The position numbers and the translations under genes are program-made. From positions 124,001 through 188,000 of the forward strand of contig NZ_CP055157.1 of assembly GCF_013367775.1 (NCBI RefSeq): a stretch of DNA of 64,000 nt, read 5' to 3'. Numbering within the stretch: position 1 is the stretch's first letter; the number at the start of each line of letters is the position of its first letter. The notes beneath the pieces are model-generated. The model worked only from the letters and a program-made list of their open reading frames with translations. It had not been told where the DNA came from and searched no databases. Below, piece after piece: positions 55,362 to 64,000 of this stretch. This stretch comes from Microbulbifer sp. YPW1 (GTDB taxonomy: Bacteria; Pseudomonadota; Gammaproteobacteria; Pseudomonadales; Cellvibrionaceae).

Positions 55362-55973
55362 ATGTTTACGGTCGGTCTCACCGGTGGTATCGGCAGCGGC
55401 AAATCCGCCGCTGCGGCGCGCTTTCGGTTTCACGGGGTCAATGTGGTGGACGCAGACCTCGCTGCGCGGGTGGTTGTGGAGCCCGGGCGCCCTGCCCTCA
55501 CCGAGATCGCAAGGCATTTTGGCGAGGGGGCGATACAGGCAGACGGGTTTCTGGATCGGGCGGCTTTGCGCAGACTGGTGTTCGACAATCCGGCGGAGCG
55601 CCGCTGGCTGGAGCAGCTGACCCACCCGCTAATCCGGGAGGAGATTATCTCCTCGCTGGCGGCGAGCCCCGACACCCACGCAGCCCCCTATGCGATCCTG
55701 GAATCTCCCCTGCTGGTGGAATCCGGCCAGTCGGCCCTGGTACAGCGGGTCTGTGTGGTGGACCTCCCGGAGCTACTGCAGCTGGAGCGGGCCAGTGCGC
55801 GGGACGGAAATAGTCCCGAGCAGATCCGCAAGATTATGGCCGCACAGCTGCCCCGGGCGGAGCGGTGTGCAAAGGCGGACGATATTCTGGATAATAGTGG
55901 CTCCCTGGCGGAGCTGGAGGCGCAGGTGGACACCCTGCACCAGATGTATATCAAGCTCGCCGCACAAGCCTGA
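55362..55973 (+). CDS. coaE: Dephospho-CoA kinase
   Basis: The 203-residue P-loop kinase has Walker [12 protein letters not shown] at about 8-18 and the conserved [13 protein letters not shown] block. It performs the last step of coenzyme A synthesis. It follows pilD by four bases, the usual pseudomonad-type arrangement. Confidence 0.95.
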   Translation: MFTVGLTGGIGSGKSAAAARFRFHGVNVVDADLAARVVVEPGRPALTEIARHFGEGAIQADGFLDRAALRRLVFDNPAERRWLEQLTHPLIREEIISSLAASPDTHAAPYAILESPLLVESGQSALVQRVCVVDLPELLQLERASARDGNSPEQIRKIMAAQLPRAERCAKADDILDNSGSLAELEAQVDTLHQMYIKLAAQA

Positions 55974-55987
55974 AAGTTGTATTTATC

Positions 55988-56194
55988 ATGTCTGACTGCC
56001 CATCCGTTGCCTGCCCCACCTGCAAGAAGCCCATCGAGTGGAGCCCCGAGAATCCACATCGACCGTTCTGTTGTGAGCGGTGCAAATTGATTGATCTTGG
56101 GGAATGGGCCAGCGAGGGCCACAAGATTCCGGGACAGCCAGTATATGATGATGTGCTGAGTGACGACCTGGATCCCACCAAGACGCGACACTGA
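55988..56194 (+). CDS. yacG: DNA gyrase inhibitor YacG
   Basis: The 68-residue zinc-ribbon protein has CPTC and CERC pairs and the conserved [17 protein letters not shown]. YacG binds GyrB and blocks DNA binding. It follows coaE, its standard neighbour. Confidence 0.95.
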   Translation: MSDCPSVACPTCKKPIEWSPENPHRPFCCERCKLIDLGEWASEGHKIPGQPVYDDVLSDDLDPTKTRH

Positions 56195-56212
56195 TCCAGT
56201 ACCGGCCCGACG

Positions 56213-56746
56213 CTAGTCTGCGAGCCACATTCTCGCGGTCAATCCCCAGCGAGATGTCATGCCCGATGTCACGGTACTGACCTCGCCCTGCCGATTGACG
56301 ATAGCAATGGTCGGGGTAACCCGCAGGCCCCAGCGATTGCTGAGCGCACCGCTGGGATCGTTGATTGTGGGGAAATTGAGTCCATGCTTTTGCTGGTAAG
56401 CGGCCACTTCCTCTGGACTGCCCGACTGCAGGGCAACTGAGATCACCTGGTAACCGTCCGATAGATCCGAGACTGCGGGTGACACCATCCGGCAGAAACC
56501 ACACCAGGTTGCCCAGAAGTAGATCAGTACCGGCCCCTCTTCCGTCATGGCCTGCAAATCGATGAACTGGCCATCAATCGTCTGCTGCAACAGTTGCGGG
56601 GCCTGCCCCTTGGGCATATTGCGACTGTGATACCAGGAGACCGCACTAACGACCAGGACAGCGAGCAACAAAAACTTCGCCAGCGACCAGGCCGCGCTTC
56701 GCAGCTTCCCCCACAGGTTAATCGAATGCGCGCTTTGCCTGTTCAT
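56213..56746 (-). CDS. TlpA/DsbE-like protein disulfide oxidoreductase
   Basis: The 177-residue protein has an N-terminal membrane anchor (about 18-38) and a periplasmic thioredoxin fold with FWATWCGFC as the active site. The cis-Pro is in LRVTPTIAIV. It may reduce or isomerise disulfides in envelope proteins. Its start overlaps the trmO stop by four bases (ATGA). Confidence 0.9.
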   Translation of the reverse strand: MNRQSAHSINLWGKLRSAAWSLAKFLLLAVLVVSAVSWYHSRNMPKGQAPQLLQQTIDGQFIDLQAMTEEGPVLIYFWATWCGFCRMVSPAVSDLSDGYQVISVALQSGSPEEVAAYQQKHGLNFPTINDPSGALSNRWGLRVTPTIAIVNRQGEVSTVTSGMTSRWGLTARMWLAD

Positions 56747-57501
56747 CGTGTGCGCTCATATTCGAGCTTTTCCAGCGCCACTACTTCTATCTCCTCCTGC
56801 ACATAGCGCCACTGCAGATTGAAGCCGCACAGTTCCATCCCGTAAATACGCTCGGGATCCGGCTGCTGATAGGCCGGCTTGGGGTCCTGTGCCAGTACTT
56901 GCCGGATAAGCGCCACAAGATCCGTACCCAGGTTATCCCGATATGCCTGTGCGCGCTCCAAAATGAATTCAGGAATATGCACGGCTGCCTGTTGCGGAGG
57001 CTGCTCTGCAAGCTGGCTACTGGCTGAGGGGACGCTGTCTGCATAAGGGATATAGGGTTTGATATCCAGGATTGGGGTGCCGTCCAGCAGGTCTGCCCCG
57101 GCAACGATGAGCTCAACCTTCGGATGCGTACGCACTTCGATCAGGCGCACCACGGAAAGGCCGATATTGTTGGGCCTGAAAGGAGAGCGGGTGGCGAACA
57201 CACCGAGCTTTTTATTGCCCCCCAGCCGCGGCGGACGCACCTTGGGGGACCACTGGCCAGCGACCTGGTGAAACTGCCAGGTAAGCCATAGGTGGGTGTG
57301 CTGATCCAGGCCCGCTACGGCATCGGGATCGTTGAACGGTGCCAGTAATTCGATGGCAGCCCGGCTGGCATCCGCCAGCAACGGCTGCCGGGGGATGCCA
57401 AATTTTTCCGAAAAGCAGGAGTGAGTGGTCGCAATCGGGACAATATTCAACTGCGCGTCCACTTCGGTATTCGCCGGTGCGTTCAAATCCCACCCATGCA
57501 C
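56743..57501 (-). CDS. trmO: tRNA (adenine(37)-N6)-methyltransferase TrmO
   Basis: The 252-residue protein has the TsaA/YaeB fold with KFGIPRQP, VRPPRLGGNKKLGVFATRSP and RPNNIGLSVV, and the C-terminal LAQDPKPAYQQPDPERIYG. TrmO methylates t6A37 in certain tRNAs using SAM. The ATG at 57501 lies inside the end of gabD, an unusual overlap. Confidence 0.94.
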   Translation of the reverse strand: MHGWDLNAPANTEVDAQLNIVPIATTHSCFSEKFGIPRQPLLADASRAAIELLAPFNDPDAVAGLDQHTHLWLTWQFHQVAGQWSPKVRPPRLGGNKKLGVFATRSPFRPNNIGLSVVRLIEVRTHPKVELIVAGADLLDGTPILDIKPYIPYADSVPSASSQLAEQPPQQAAVHIPEFILERAQAYRDNLGTDLVALIRQVLAQDPKPAYQQPDPERIYGMELCGFNLQWRYVQEEIEVVALEKLEYERTR

Positions 57502-58940
57502 AGGTATTTTATTTCGAGATAATCGTCGATGCCGTACATGGAACCTTCGCGGCCGGTCCCCGATTCCTTGATGCCGCCGAAGGGGGCCATTTCGTTGGAG
57601 ATGATTCCTTCATTGATGCCGACCATGCCATATTCCAGGCCTTCCGCCACCCGCCAGATACGGCCGATATCGCGGGAGTAAAAGTATGATGCCAGGCCAA
57701 ACTCGGTATCGTTGGCCATGCGGATCACTTCTTCCTCACTGGAGAATTTGTACAGAGGGGCGACCGGGCCGAATATCTCTTCCTTGAAGAGTTTCATGGT
57801 GTCGTCCACACCGGTCAGCACTGTGGGGGTATAGAAGCACTCACCCATGTCACTGGGGCCACCGTCATTCAGGTTTTTTGCCCCTTTGCTGACTGCATCT
57901 TCCACCAGCGCCTTGACGTCTTCCACGGCACCGGCATTGATCATGGGGCCGACTTCCACGCCCTCTTCCGCGCCGTTGCCCATTTGCAGCGCATTGACCG
58001 CGTCGGTGAATTTTTTCGCGAAGGCATCGTAGACACCTTCCTGAACAAAGATGCGGTTGGCGCACACGCAGGTCTGCCCGGCGTTGCGGTATTTGCAGAT
58101 AATCGCACCTTTCACCGCTTCATCCAGGTCTGCGTCGTCAAACACGATAAACGGCGCATTGCCGCCGAGCTCCATGGAGGTTTTCTTGATGGTGCTGGCG
58201 CACTGGGCCTGCAGCTGCTTGCCCACGGCGGTTGAGCCGGTAAAGGTGAATTTGCGCACCAGCGGGTTGCCGGTCATCTCGGCACCGATATCCCGCGAGC
58301 TTTTGCCAACCACCACATTGAATACGCCTTTGGGCACGCCGGCCTGCTCCGCCAGCACAGCCAGGGCCAGGGCGGACAGCGGGGTTTCCGATGCGGGCTT
58401 GGACACAAAGGTACAGCCGGTGGCCAGCGCGGGTGCCACTTTGCGCGCGATCATGGCACTGGGGAAGTTCCAGGGAGTGATAGAGGCGGTGACGCCCACC
58501 GGCTGTTTGACGACGACGATGCGCTTGTCTTTGCTCGGAGGCGCGATGACGTCGCCGTATACGCGCTTGGCTTCCTCGCTGAACCATTCGAGGTAATTGG
58601 CGCCGTAGGTGATTTCGGTACGCGCTTCGGAGAGCGGCTTGCCCTGCTCGGCGGTGAGGATTGCGGCCAGGTCGTCGACGTTGTCGATAATCAGGTTGTA
58701 CCAGTCCCGCAGGATCTTGGCGCGCTCTTTGACGGTGAGATCTCGCCAGGCAGGCCAGGCGGCGTTGGCGGCTTCGATTGCACGACGGGTCTCGTCGGCA
58801 CCGCAGCTGGCAATGGTGGCGACCACTTCGCCATTTGCGGGATTGGTAACGTCCAGGGTATTGCCGGAATCCGCATCAGACCACTGGCCATTGATATAGG
58901 ACTGTTTGCGCAGCAGGTCGGGATTTTTAAGGTTAAGCAT
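57483..58940 (-). CDS. gabD: NAD(P)-dependent succinate-semialdehyde dehydrogenase
   Basis: The 485-residue aldehyde dehydrogenase has ITPWNFPSAMIARK, FTGSTAVGK, MELGGNAPFIVFDDAD, and the catalytic Cys in GQTCVCANRI, the pattern of GabD-type enzymes. It oxidises succinate semialdehyde to succinate in GABA and related catabolism. The palindromic element D lies in its upstream gap. No gabT is adjacent. Confidence 0.92.
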   Translation of the reverse strand: MLNLKNPDLLRKQSYINGQWSDADSGNTLDVTNPANGEVVATIASCGADETRRAIEAANAAWPAWRDLTVKERAKILRDWYNLIIDNVDDLAAILTAEQGKPLSEARTEITYGANYLEWFSEEAKRVYGDVIAPPSKDKRIVVVKQPVGVTASITPWNFPSAMIARKVAPALATGCTFVSKPASETPLSALALAVLAEQAGVPKGVFNVVVGKSSRDIGAEMTGNPLVRKFTFTGSTAVGKQLQAQCASTIKKTSMELGGNAPFIVFDDADLDEAVKGAIICKYRNAGQTCVCANRIFVQEGVYDAFAKKFTDAVNALQMGNGAEEGVEVGPMINAGAVEDVKALVEDAVSKGAKNLNDGGPSDMGECFYTPTVLTGVDDTMKLFKEEIFGPVAPLYKFSSEEEVIRMANDTEFGLASYFYSRDIGRIWRVAEGLEYGMVGINEGIISNEMAPFGGIKESGTGREGSMYGIDDYLEIKYLCMGGI

Positions 58941-58985
58941 TATTTGGGTCCTTGCCTTTTAGTTGCCGGCGAGCTCCGTGGCAGC

Positions 58986-59094
58986 GCAGCTGGCTGGGGC
59001 AACCTTGCCAGACACGCCGTGAACCCATCCCTGGGGGCTCGGCTGCGGCCGTCCTGGCCGCAGACGGTCTGGCAAGGTTGCCCCAGCCAACTGC
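58986..59094 (-). repeat. Palindromic intergenic element D (variable arms, conserved core)
   Basis: Outer arms 58991-59013 and 59067-59089 are a perfect 23-bp inverted repeat starting TGGCTGGGGCAACC; with one mismatch they reach 28 bp (58986 and 59094). The inner hairpin is CTGCGGCC/GGCCGCAG (59043-59063). The minus-strand core reads GAGCCCCCAGGGATGG and then GTTCACGGCGTGTC, the clearest copy in the window. The end-flank motif resembles but does not match GATGCTAAGG. It lies between der and gabD. Confidence 0.8.
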
Positions 59095-59212
59095 ACCTTC
59101 AATTCGAAGTTCAGTTAACCGGCAAGTTTAGCTTTGCGCCGAATTTATCGCCTTTACCTAAAGGGTATTGCGGCGCCCCGTGCCTATTTCAACCAGAGGT
59201 TTAACCGCGCGT

Positions 59213-60607
59213 TTACTTTTTCTTCTTCACAAACTTCATCAGGCGGCGTTTCTTGGCTTTCTGGCGATCGCTGAGCTTGTTCTTCTTGCCCGCATAGGGG
59301 TTATCGCCAGTACGGAATTCGATCTTCACCGGCGTACCGTGCAGGTCCAGCGCCTTGCGGTAGGTCTTTTCCAGGTAGCGCACGTAGTGATTCGGCACCT
59401 GTGCGGTCTGGTTGCCGTGGATCACGATTACCGGCGGATTCTGGCCGCCGGCGTGGGCGTAGCGCAGTTTAATGCGGTGACCGTTGACCAGCGGCGGCTG
59501 GTGCTCACTTACCGCCCACTGCAGGATACGAGTGAGGTGGTTGGTGGAGAGCTTGTCGGTAGCGGACTGGTAGGCGTCCTCGATGGACTTGTACAGGTTA
59601 CCGACGCCGGTGCCGTGCAGTGCGGAGATAAAGTGAATATCTGCAAAGTCCACAAAGCGCAGGCGGCGCTCCAGTTCGGTTTTGACAAAGTCGCGGTGGT
59701 CCGGGTCGAGACCGTCCCATTTGTTCAGCGCCACTACCAGCGCGCGGCCCGCCTGGATGACACTGCCCATCAGGTGCATGTCCTGGTCCACCAGGCCTTC
59801 ACTGGCGTCGATCACCAGTACGACGACGTTGGCATCTTCCACTGCTTGCAGGGTTTTGACGATGGAGAACTTCTCCACCGATTCCTTGACGTTCTTGCGT
59901 CGACGGATGCCCGCGGTATCGATAATGGTGTACGGCTTTTCGTCGCGGGTGTAGTTGATATACACGCTGTCGCGGGTGGTTCCCGGTTGGTCGAACACTA
60001 CCACGCGGTCTTCCCCCAGCAGGCGGTTAACCAGGGTGGACTTGCCCACGTTGGGGCGGCCGACGATACCGATCTTGATACCGGTCGCTTCTTCCTGCTC
60101 TTCTTCCGCTTCCGGCTCGGGCAGCCCCTGCACGAGGCGCTCCATCAGTGTGCGCACACCGCGGCCGTGGGTAGCGGTGGTGGGGAACAGCTCGCCGATA
60201 CCGAGTTCGTAAAACGGCGCCAGGGCGATATCCGGGTTTACCCCGTCTACCTTGTTGGCCACCAGCAGTGTGGGTTTGGAGCGGGTGCGCAGGCGCTCGG
60301 CGATCATATCGTCCGCCGGGGTCAGGCCAGCGCGACAATCCACCAGGAACAGCACGAAATCCGCCTCTTCGATGGCCTGCATGGACTGCTGGGCCATGGC
60401 GGCATCGATGCCTTCTTCGTCACCGCTGATACCACCGGTGTCCACCAGGATCATCTTGTGGCCCTCGAACTCCGCTTCACCGTATTTGCGGTCGCGGGTG
60501 AGGCCGGCGTAGTTGGCCACGAGGGCATCACGGCTTTTGGTAAGCCGGTTGAACAGGGTGGATTTACCCACATTGGGGCGCCCTACCAGGGCAATTACAG
60601 GCAACAT
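59213..60607 (-). CDS. der: Ribosome biogenesis GTPase Der
   Basis: The 464-residue protein has two GTPase domains, each with GRPNVGKST (about 9-17 and 185-193), and a C-terminal KH-like domain with a Lys-rich tail. Der is essential for 50S assembly. It follows bamB in the hisS-yfgM-bamB-der order. The long open frames on the opposite strand are shadows. Confidence 0.98.
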   Translation of the reverse strand: MLPVIALVGRPNVGKSTLFNRLTKSRDALVANYAGLTRDRKYGEAEFEGHKMILVDTGGISGDEEGIDAAMAQQSMQAIEEADFVLFLVDCRAGLTPADDMIAERLRTRSKPTLLVANKVDGVNPDIALAPFYELGIGELFPTTATHGRGVRTLMERLVQGLPEPEAEEEQEEATGIKIGIVGRPNVGKSTLVNRLLGEDRVVVFDQPGTTRDSVYINYTRDEKPYTIIDTAGIRRRKNVKESVEKFSIVKTLQAVEDANVVVLVIDASEGLVDQDMHLMGSVIQAGRALVVALNKWDGLDPDHRDFVKTELERRLRFVDFADIHFISALHGTGVGNLYKSIEDAYQSATDKLSTNHLTRILQWAVSEHQPPLVNGHRIKLRYAHAGGQNPPVIVIHGNQTAQVPNHYVRYLEKTYRKALDLHGTPVKIEFRTGDNPYAGKKNKLSDRQKAKKRRLMKFVKKKK

Positions 60608-60651
60608 AATCGGATCTACTCAGGGCAAAACAGTTTTGCCAGAAATACGAA

Positions 60652-60721
60652 CGCCCGCAGGAGTGCGGGCGGTTCAGGTTCGCCTGCCAGGCAGGCGCCT
60701 AAAGCGGGCCCGAAGGCCCGC
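60652..60721 (-). terminator. Three consecutive hairpins between bamB and der
   Basis: In transcription order (minus): GCGGGCC/GGCCCGC (60704-60721), GCCTGC/GCAGGC (60682-60696) and CGCCCGCA/TGCGGGCG (60652-60671). Short T-containing runs follow the first and last. They probably attenuate transcription from bamB into der. Confidence 0.6.
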
Positions 60722-60735
60722 CAGATATCGGTGGA

Positions 60736-61905
60736 TCAGCGCTGCAGACGCAGTGCAACCAGCTCGCCGTCATCGGACAGCGCAAACAGCAGGTCACCAT
60801 CGGCCAGCAGCGGGATGCGCACCGGATCGCGGTCGATACGGGTACGACCCACGAAGCGACCGCTGGAGGGATCCAGGGCATGCAGGTAACCGTCGAGGTC
60901 GCCCACGACCACTACGTCACCAAAATAGGCCGGGCCGCTCAGCTGTCGACGCAGCAGCTCGCTGTTAGTCCACTGAATTTGCCCATTACCCACATTGTAG
61001 GCGTGGACACTGCCATCGGCGCCGCTCAGGAAAACCTGGCCCGCACCCACGGCGACTCCGTGGTTGGTTGAGGCGTCGCGCGCCCAGAGACCGCGGCCAT
61101 CTTCCCGCGACAGGGCCACCGCGCGCCCCTGATAGCTGGCGGCGAAGACCAGGTCACCGCGCACCAGCGGCGTGCCGTCGATATCCACTACCCGGTCCAG
61201 TTCCGCAGAGCCCTGTGGAATCGCTACACGCTGCTCCCAGCGGGTAATACCGTCGGCGGCACTGAGGGCAATCAGCTTGCCGTTATCCAGGCCCGCAAAA
61301 ACCACACCCGCAGAAATTACCGGGCTGGCGGTACCGCGCAGAGTCAGTACCGGCAGTACCGTATTGTGGCGCCAGCGCTGCTCGCCGGTACTGGCATCCA
61401 GGCCCAGCAGTTTGCCGTCAACGGTCTGCACTACCACCATGCCGGATCCTACCGCGGGGGTTGCAACGACCTCGCCACTAAGCTGGGTTGACCAGCGCTG
61501 GCTGCCATCATTCAGGTCCAGGGCAACTATACGGCCGCGGTAATCCGCGACCACTGCGATACCGAGGCCGACACCGACACCGCCGCCGATGGACTGGTCG
61601 ATATCCACTTTCCACAGGCGTTTGCCGCTGGCGCGATCAAAGGCGTAAACATCGCCATCGCTGTTGGCGGCGATCACCTTGCCGTCAATGATGCCCGGCT
61701 TGAGCATGGCATAGCGCAGGGCGTCGATATCGCCGATATTCTGCGACCAGACTTCGCGCAGCTGTACGCTTTCGCTGATTTCCGTCAGCTCCAAGGGATC
61801 TGTGTCTTCCTTTTCATCGTTGGAAGCACAGGCACTGATCACCGCGGCCAGTGCCACAGCTGCAATCCGGTTAAGCGTCTTGCCCGCTCCTGTGCGCACG
61901 CCCAT
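60736..61905 (-). CDS. bamB: Outer-membrane assembly lipoprotein BamB
   Basis: The 389-residue lipoprotein has signal peptide and lipobox ending VISAC, followed by an eight-blade beta-propeller of PQQ-like repeats with recurring DxxSGxxxW-like turns. BamB is part of the BAM complex that inserts outer-membrane proteins. I chose ATG 61905 because AGGGA precedes it; ATG 61920 overlapping the yfgM stop is the alternative. Confidence 0.95.
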   Translation of the reverse strand: MGVRTGAGKTLNRIAAVALAAVISACASNDEKEDTDPLELTEISESVQLREVWSQNIGDIDALRYAMLKPGIIDGKVIAANSDGDVYAFDRASGKRLWKVDIDQSIGGGVGVGLGIAVVADYRGRIVALDLNDGSQRWSTQLSGEVVATPAVGSGMVVVQTVDGKLLGLDASTGEQRWRHNTVLPVLTLRGTASPVISAGVVFAGLDNGKLIALSAADGITRWEQRVAIPQGSAELDRVVDIDGTPLVRGDLVFAASYQGRAVALSREDGRGLWARDASTNHGVAVGAGQVFLSGADGSVHAYNVGNGQIQWTNSELLRRQLSGPAYFGDVVVVGDLDGYLHALDPSSGRFVGRTRIDRDPVRIPLLADGDLLFALSDDGELVALRLQR

Positions 61906-61916
61906 GTAAGTCCCTA

Positions 61917-62651
61917 TCATTGCGCGTCCTTCTCTGTTTCTGCTTCAGTGTCTTCCGCTGCAGGTTCGTCCTGTGCATTTTCTTCGTCAGCCTGAGGTGC
62001 TTCGCCAAGGCCTTCAATTTTCAGGTCCAGCAGGCGGGAACCGGCGGCCTGTTCCGGCAGCAGCTGCGCGCGCGCTTCCTGGTAGGCGGCGCGGGCGGCG
62101 TCTTTATCACCCTGCTGAACCAGGATATCGCCGCGGGTTTCGGCGTAGAGTGCAGCGAAAGCCGGCGGTACGTCGCCTTTCAGCAGCGCCAGCGCTTCAT
62201 TGGTTTCACCGCGGGCGGCCTTGACGGAGGCCAGGCGGCGCTTGGCAACCAGCGTCAGCGCGTCGTCACTGCTGTTATCCACAACCCACTGCAGTTCTTT
62301 GGCTGCGGCTTCCAGGTCGTTTTTCTCTACGGCCAGCGCCGCCAACTGCAGGGAGGCCTGAGCGGCGTAGATACGCTTGGCGTAGTCGTCTTTCAGCTCG
62401 CGCGCCAGGGATTGGGCGGTCGTCAGCTGCTTGTTGTCCGGTTTGCCTTCATTGGCAGAAACCGCTTCGACAAAACCCTGGTAGACATTGGAGGCCGCTT
62501 CAGCGTCGCTGCGCTCCTTGCCCTGCCACCACTGCCAGCCAAAATACGCGGCCAGTGCCAGCACAATACCGGTGACGATGCCGGAACCATTTTCTTTCCA
62601 CCAACGTTTGATCGTTTCAATCTGTTCTTCTTCGGTCAAATGGTCAGCCAT
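61917..62651 (-). CDS. yfgM: YfgM family TPR protein, ancillary SecYEG-translocon subunit
   Basis: The 244-residue protein has an N-terminal cytosolic segment, one membrane helix (about 23-43), and a periplasmic TPR region, ending in a Glu/Asp-rich tail. YfgM associates with SecYEG and PpiD. It lies between hisS and bamB, its conserved position. The acidic tail is longer than in E. coli. Confidence 0.93.
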   Translation of the reverse strand: MADHLTEEEQIETIKRWWKENGSGIVTGIVLALAAYFGWQWWQGKERSDAEAASNVYQGFVEAVSANEGKPDNKQLTTAQSLARELKDDYAKRIYAAQASLQLAALAVEKNDLEAAAKELQWVVDNSSDDALTLVAKRRLASVKAARGETNEALALLKGDVPPAFAALYAETRGDILVQQGDKDAARAAYQEARAQLLPEQAAGSRLLDLKIEGLGEAPQADEENAQDEPAAEDTEAETEKDAQ

Positions 62652-62714
62652 TTCTTATTCGCCTTATTCTTAAATCCAATTCGTAAATTCAGTCGTGCAA
62701 TGCGTTTCTGTGCT

Positions 62715-63977
62715 TCAGGCCTGAAGGACTTTTGCCAGCTCCGCCAGGGCAACCGTCTGCTGCTCTGCGTCGGCGCGCAGGGATTTAACGGTCACCTGCC
62801 CTGCCGCGGCCTCGTCTTCGCCGATGATCAACGCGAAATCCGCATTGCTCTTGTCGGCCTTCTTCATCTGGCTCTTGAAGCTGCCACCGCCGCAGTGCGT
62901 CTGCAACCGCAACCAGGGCAGCTCGCTGCGCAATTGCTCCGCTGCCGCCAGGGCCGCGGATTGTACATCACCCACTGCGACCAGATAGGCGTCGACCTGC
63001 TGATCCAGGGTGTCCGGCAGTACTTCCAGAGTTTCCAGCAACAGTACCAGGCGCTCGACACCGAGACCAAAGCCCACCGCCGGGGTGGGTTTACCGCCCA
63101 TCTGTTCAACGAGGCCGTCGTAACGGCCGCCGGCACACACGGTGCCCTGGGCGCCGAGACTATCGGTCACCCATTCAAAAACGGTCTTGCCATAGTAGTC
63201 GAGGCCTCGCACCAGGCGCGGATTTACCTCGTAGGCTACACCGGCTGCGTCCAGAAATGCCCGCAGCTGGTCAAAGTGCGCACGGGATTCCTCGTCGAGG
63301 AAGTCCAGTAGACAAGGCGCCTCTGCCAGCAGTTCCTGAGTCTGGGCATTTTTGCTGTCGAGAATACGCAGCGGGTTGCGTTCCAGGCGACGCTGGCTGT
63401 CTTCATCCAGCTGATCCTTGCGCGCAGACAGGTATTCCACCAGGGCATCGCGGTAGGCCGCGCGGCTTTCGCTGTTACCCAGGGAGTTCAGCTGCAGGGA
63501 GACATGCTCGGCAACGCCCAGTTGCTTCCAGATGCGTGCGGTCATCATCAGGATCTCGGCATCGATGTCCGGTCCCTCGATACCAAACACCTCCACACCA
63601 AACTGGTGGAACTGACGCAGGCGGCCTTTCTGCGGCCGTTCGTAGCGGAACATGGGGCCGAAGTACCACAGGCGCTGGGGCTGGATCAGCAGGTTGTTCT
63701 GGATCGCTGCGCGCACGGTGCCCGCGGTGCCCTCCGGACGCAGGGTAACGCTGTCGCCACTCTTGTCGTCGAAGGTGTACATTTCCTTTTCGACGATATC
63801 GGTGGCCTCACCCACTGCGCGGGCGAACAGCTGAGTCGCCTCCAGCATCGGGGTGCGAATTTCGCTGTAGCCGTAGCGGGCAAAGAGTTCGCTGAGGGTG
63901 CTTTCCACGTATTGCCACACGGGGGATTGGGTGGGCAAGAGATCGTTCATGCCGCGGATGGCGCGAAGTTGTTTCAA
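62715..63977 (-). CDS. hisS: Histidyl-tRNA synthetase
   Basis: The 420-residue class II synthetase has RGMNDLLP at the N-terminus, motif 2 in [17 protein letters not shown], and the His-specific block [13 protein letters not shown]. It begins with a TTG codon at 63977, with AAGGA six bases before; the following residues match the family start. It opens the hisS-yfgM-bamB-der operon. The 23 bases beyond it hold no interpretable feature. Confidence 0.97.
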   Translation of the reverse strand: MKQLRAIRGMNDLLPTQSPVWQYVESTLSELFARYGYSEIRTPMLEATQLFARAVGEATDIVEKEMYTFDDKSGDSVTLRPEGTAGTVRAAIQNNLLIQPQRLWYFGPMFRYERPQKGRLRQFHQFGVEVFGIEGPDIDAEILMMTARIWKQLGVAEHVSLQLNSLGNSESRAAYRDALVEYLSARKDQLDEDSQRRLERNPLRILDSKNAQTQELLAEAPCLLDFLDEESRAHFDQLRAFLDAAGVAYEVNPRLVRGLDYYGKTVFEWVTDSLGAQGTVCAGGRYDGLVEQMGGKPTPAVGFGLGVERLVLLLETLEVLPDTLDQQVDAYLVAVGDVQSAALAAAEQLRSELPWLRLQTHCGGGSFKSQMKKADKSNADFALIIGEDEAAAGQVTVKSLRADAEQQTVALAELAKVLQA

Positions 63978-64000
63978 CGGTCGTCCTTAATAGCTGTTAC

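Noticed and set aside
59168..60889. 573-codon open frame on the plus strand
   Set aside because: It is antisense to der, which has complete GTPase motifs. High GC gives long shadow frames on the opposite strand.
61920..63311. 463-codon open frame on the plus strand
   Set aside because: It is antisense to yfgM and hisS, has no family motifs and an odd Phe/Cys/Gln-rich composition.
1..64000. tRNA, rRNA, CRISPR, insertion sequence or prophage
   Set aside because: I found no cloverleaf, repeat-spacer array, transposase or phage structural gene. The palindromic elements are single-spaced and have unique arms, unlike CRISPR repeats.

Overview
The window is GC-rich, gene-dense bacterial chromosome. 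Gene content and order point to a gammaproteobacterium: miaB-ybeZ-ybeY-corC-lnt, a zinc-ribbon ybeL-type gene divergent from leuS-lptE-holA, hisS-yfgM-bamB-der, and pilA/pilB-pilC-pilD-coaE-yacG. A secreted GH18 chitinase, a collagenase-like secreted protease, outer-membrane phospholipase A and the overall style fit a marine, polymer-degrading Cellvibrionales-type organism such as Microbulbifer. That genus guess is inference, not shown by the sequence.

Layout. 1-5.6 kb: lipid-type acyltransferase plus LpxH-like phosphoesterase, a two-gene membrane/VWA-like operon of unknown function, a small M9-like protease and a DUF1820 gene. 5.8-19.7 kb: conserved housekeeping core (tRNA modification, ribosome maturation, lipoprotein N-acylation, LeuRS, LPS assembly, clamp loader). 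19.7-39.9 kb: metabolism and stress genes: chitinase, AidB-like dehydrogenase, a PRPP-synthetase/hydrolase/phosphoribosyltransferase operon, a decarboxylase, PldA, NfeD plus SPFH protein, carbonic anhydrase, a double-rubredoxin reductase fusion, and others. 39.9-42.6 kb: a decayed minus-strand operon in which every gene carries in-frame stops or a frameshift, next to a nonsense-interrupted DUF465 gene. 42.7-50.9 kb: a GtrA/DprE1/DprE2 set diverging from a UbiA-type and a DUF212 gene, then two GT-C membrane glycosyltransferases and the type IV pilin gene. 51.4-56.2 kb: pilB, pilC, pilD, coaE, yacG. 56.2-64 kb: a gabD-trmO-thioredoxin-like chain and the der-bamB-yfgM-hisS operon.

Most interesting system. 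The 42.7-50.9 kb locus encodes, by family assignment, every step needed to make polyprenyl-phospho-D-arabinofuranose as mycobacteria do: UbiA-type phosphoribosyltransferase, candidate phosphatase, DprE1, DprE2 and a GtrA protein. It also holds two GT-C enzymes and the pilin itself. The simplest reading is D-arabinofuranose glycosylation of type IV pilin, analogous to what is known for some Pseudomonas aeruginosa strains, but with different-looking transferases.

Second signal. Four long palindromic intergenic elements (two after miaB, one after leuS, one between der and gabD) have unrelated outer arms of 19-24 bp but share a core (GAGCnCnCAGGGATG) and an internal hairpin. Three of them share a boundary motif, GATGCTAAGG. 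No tRNA, rRNA, CRISPR array or insertion sequence was seen.
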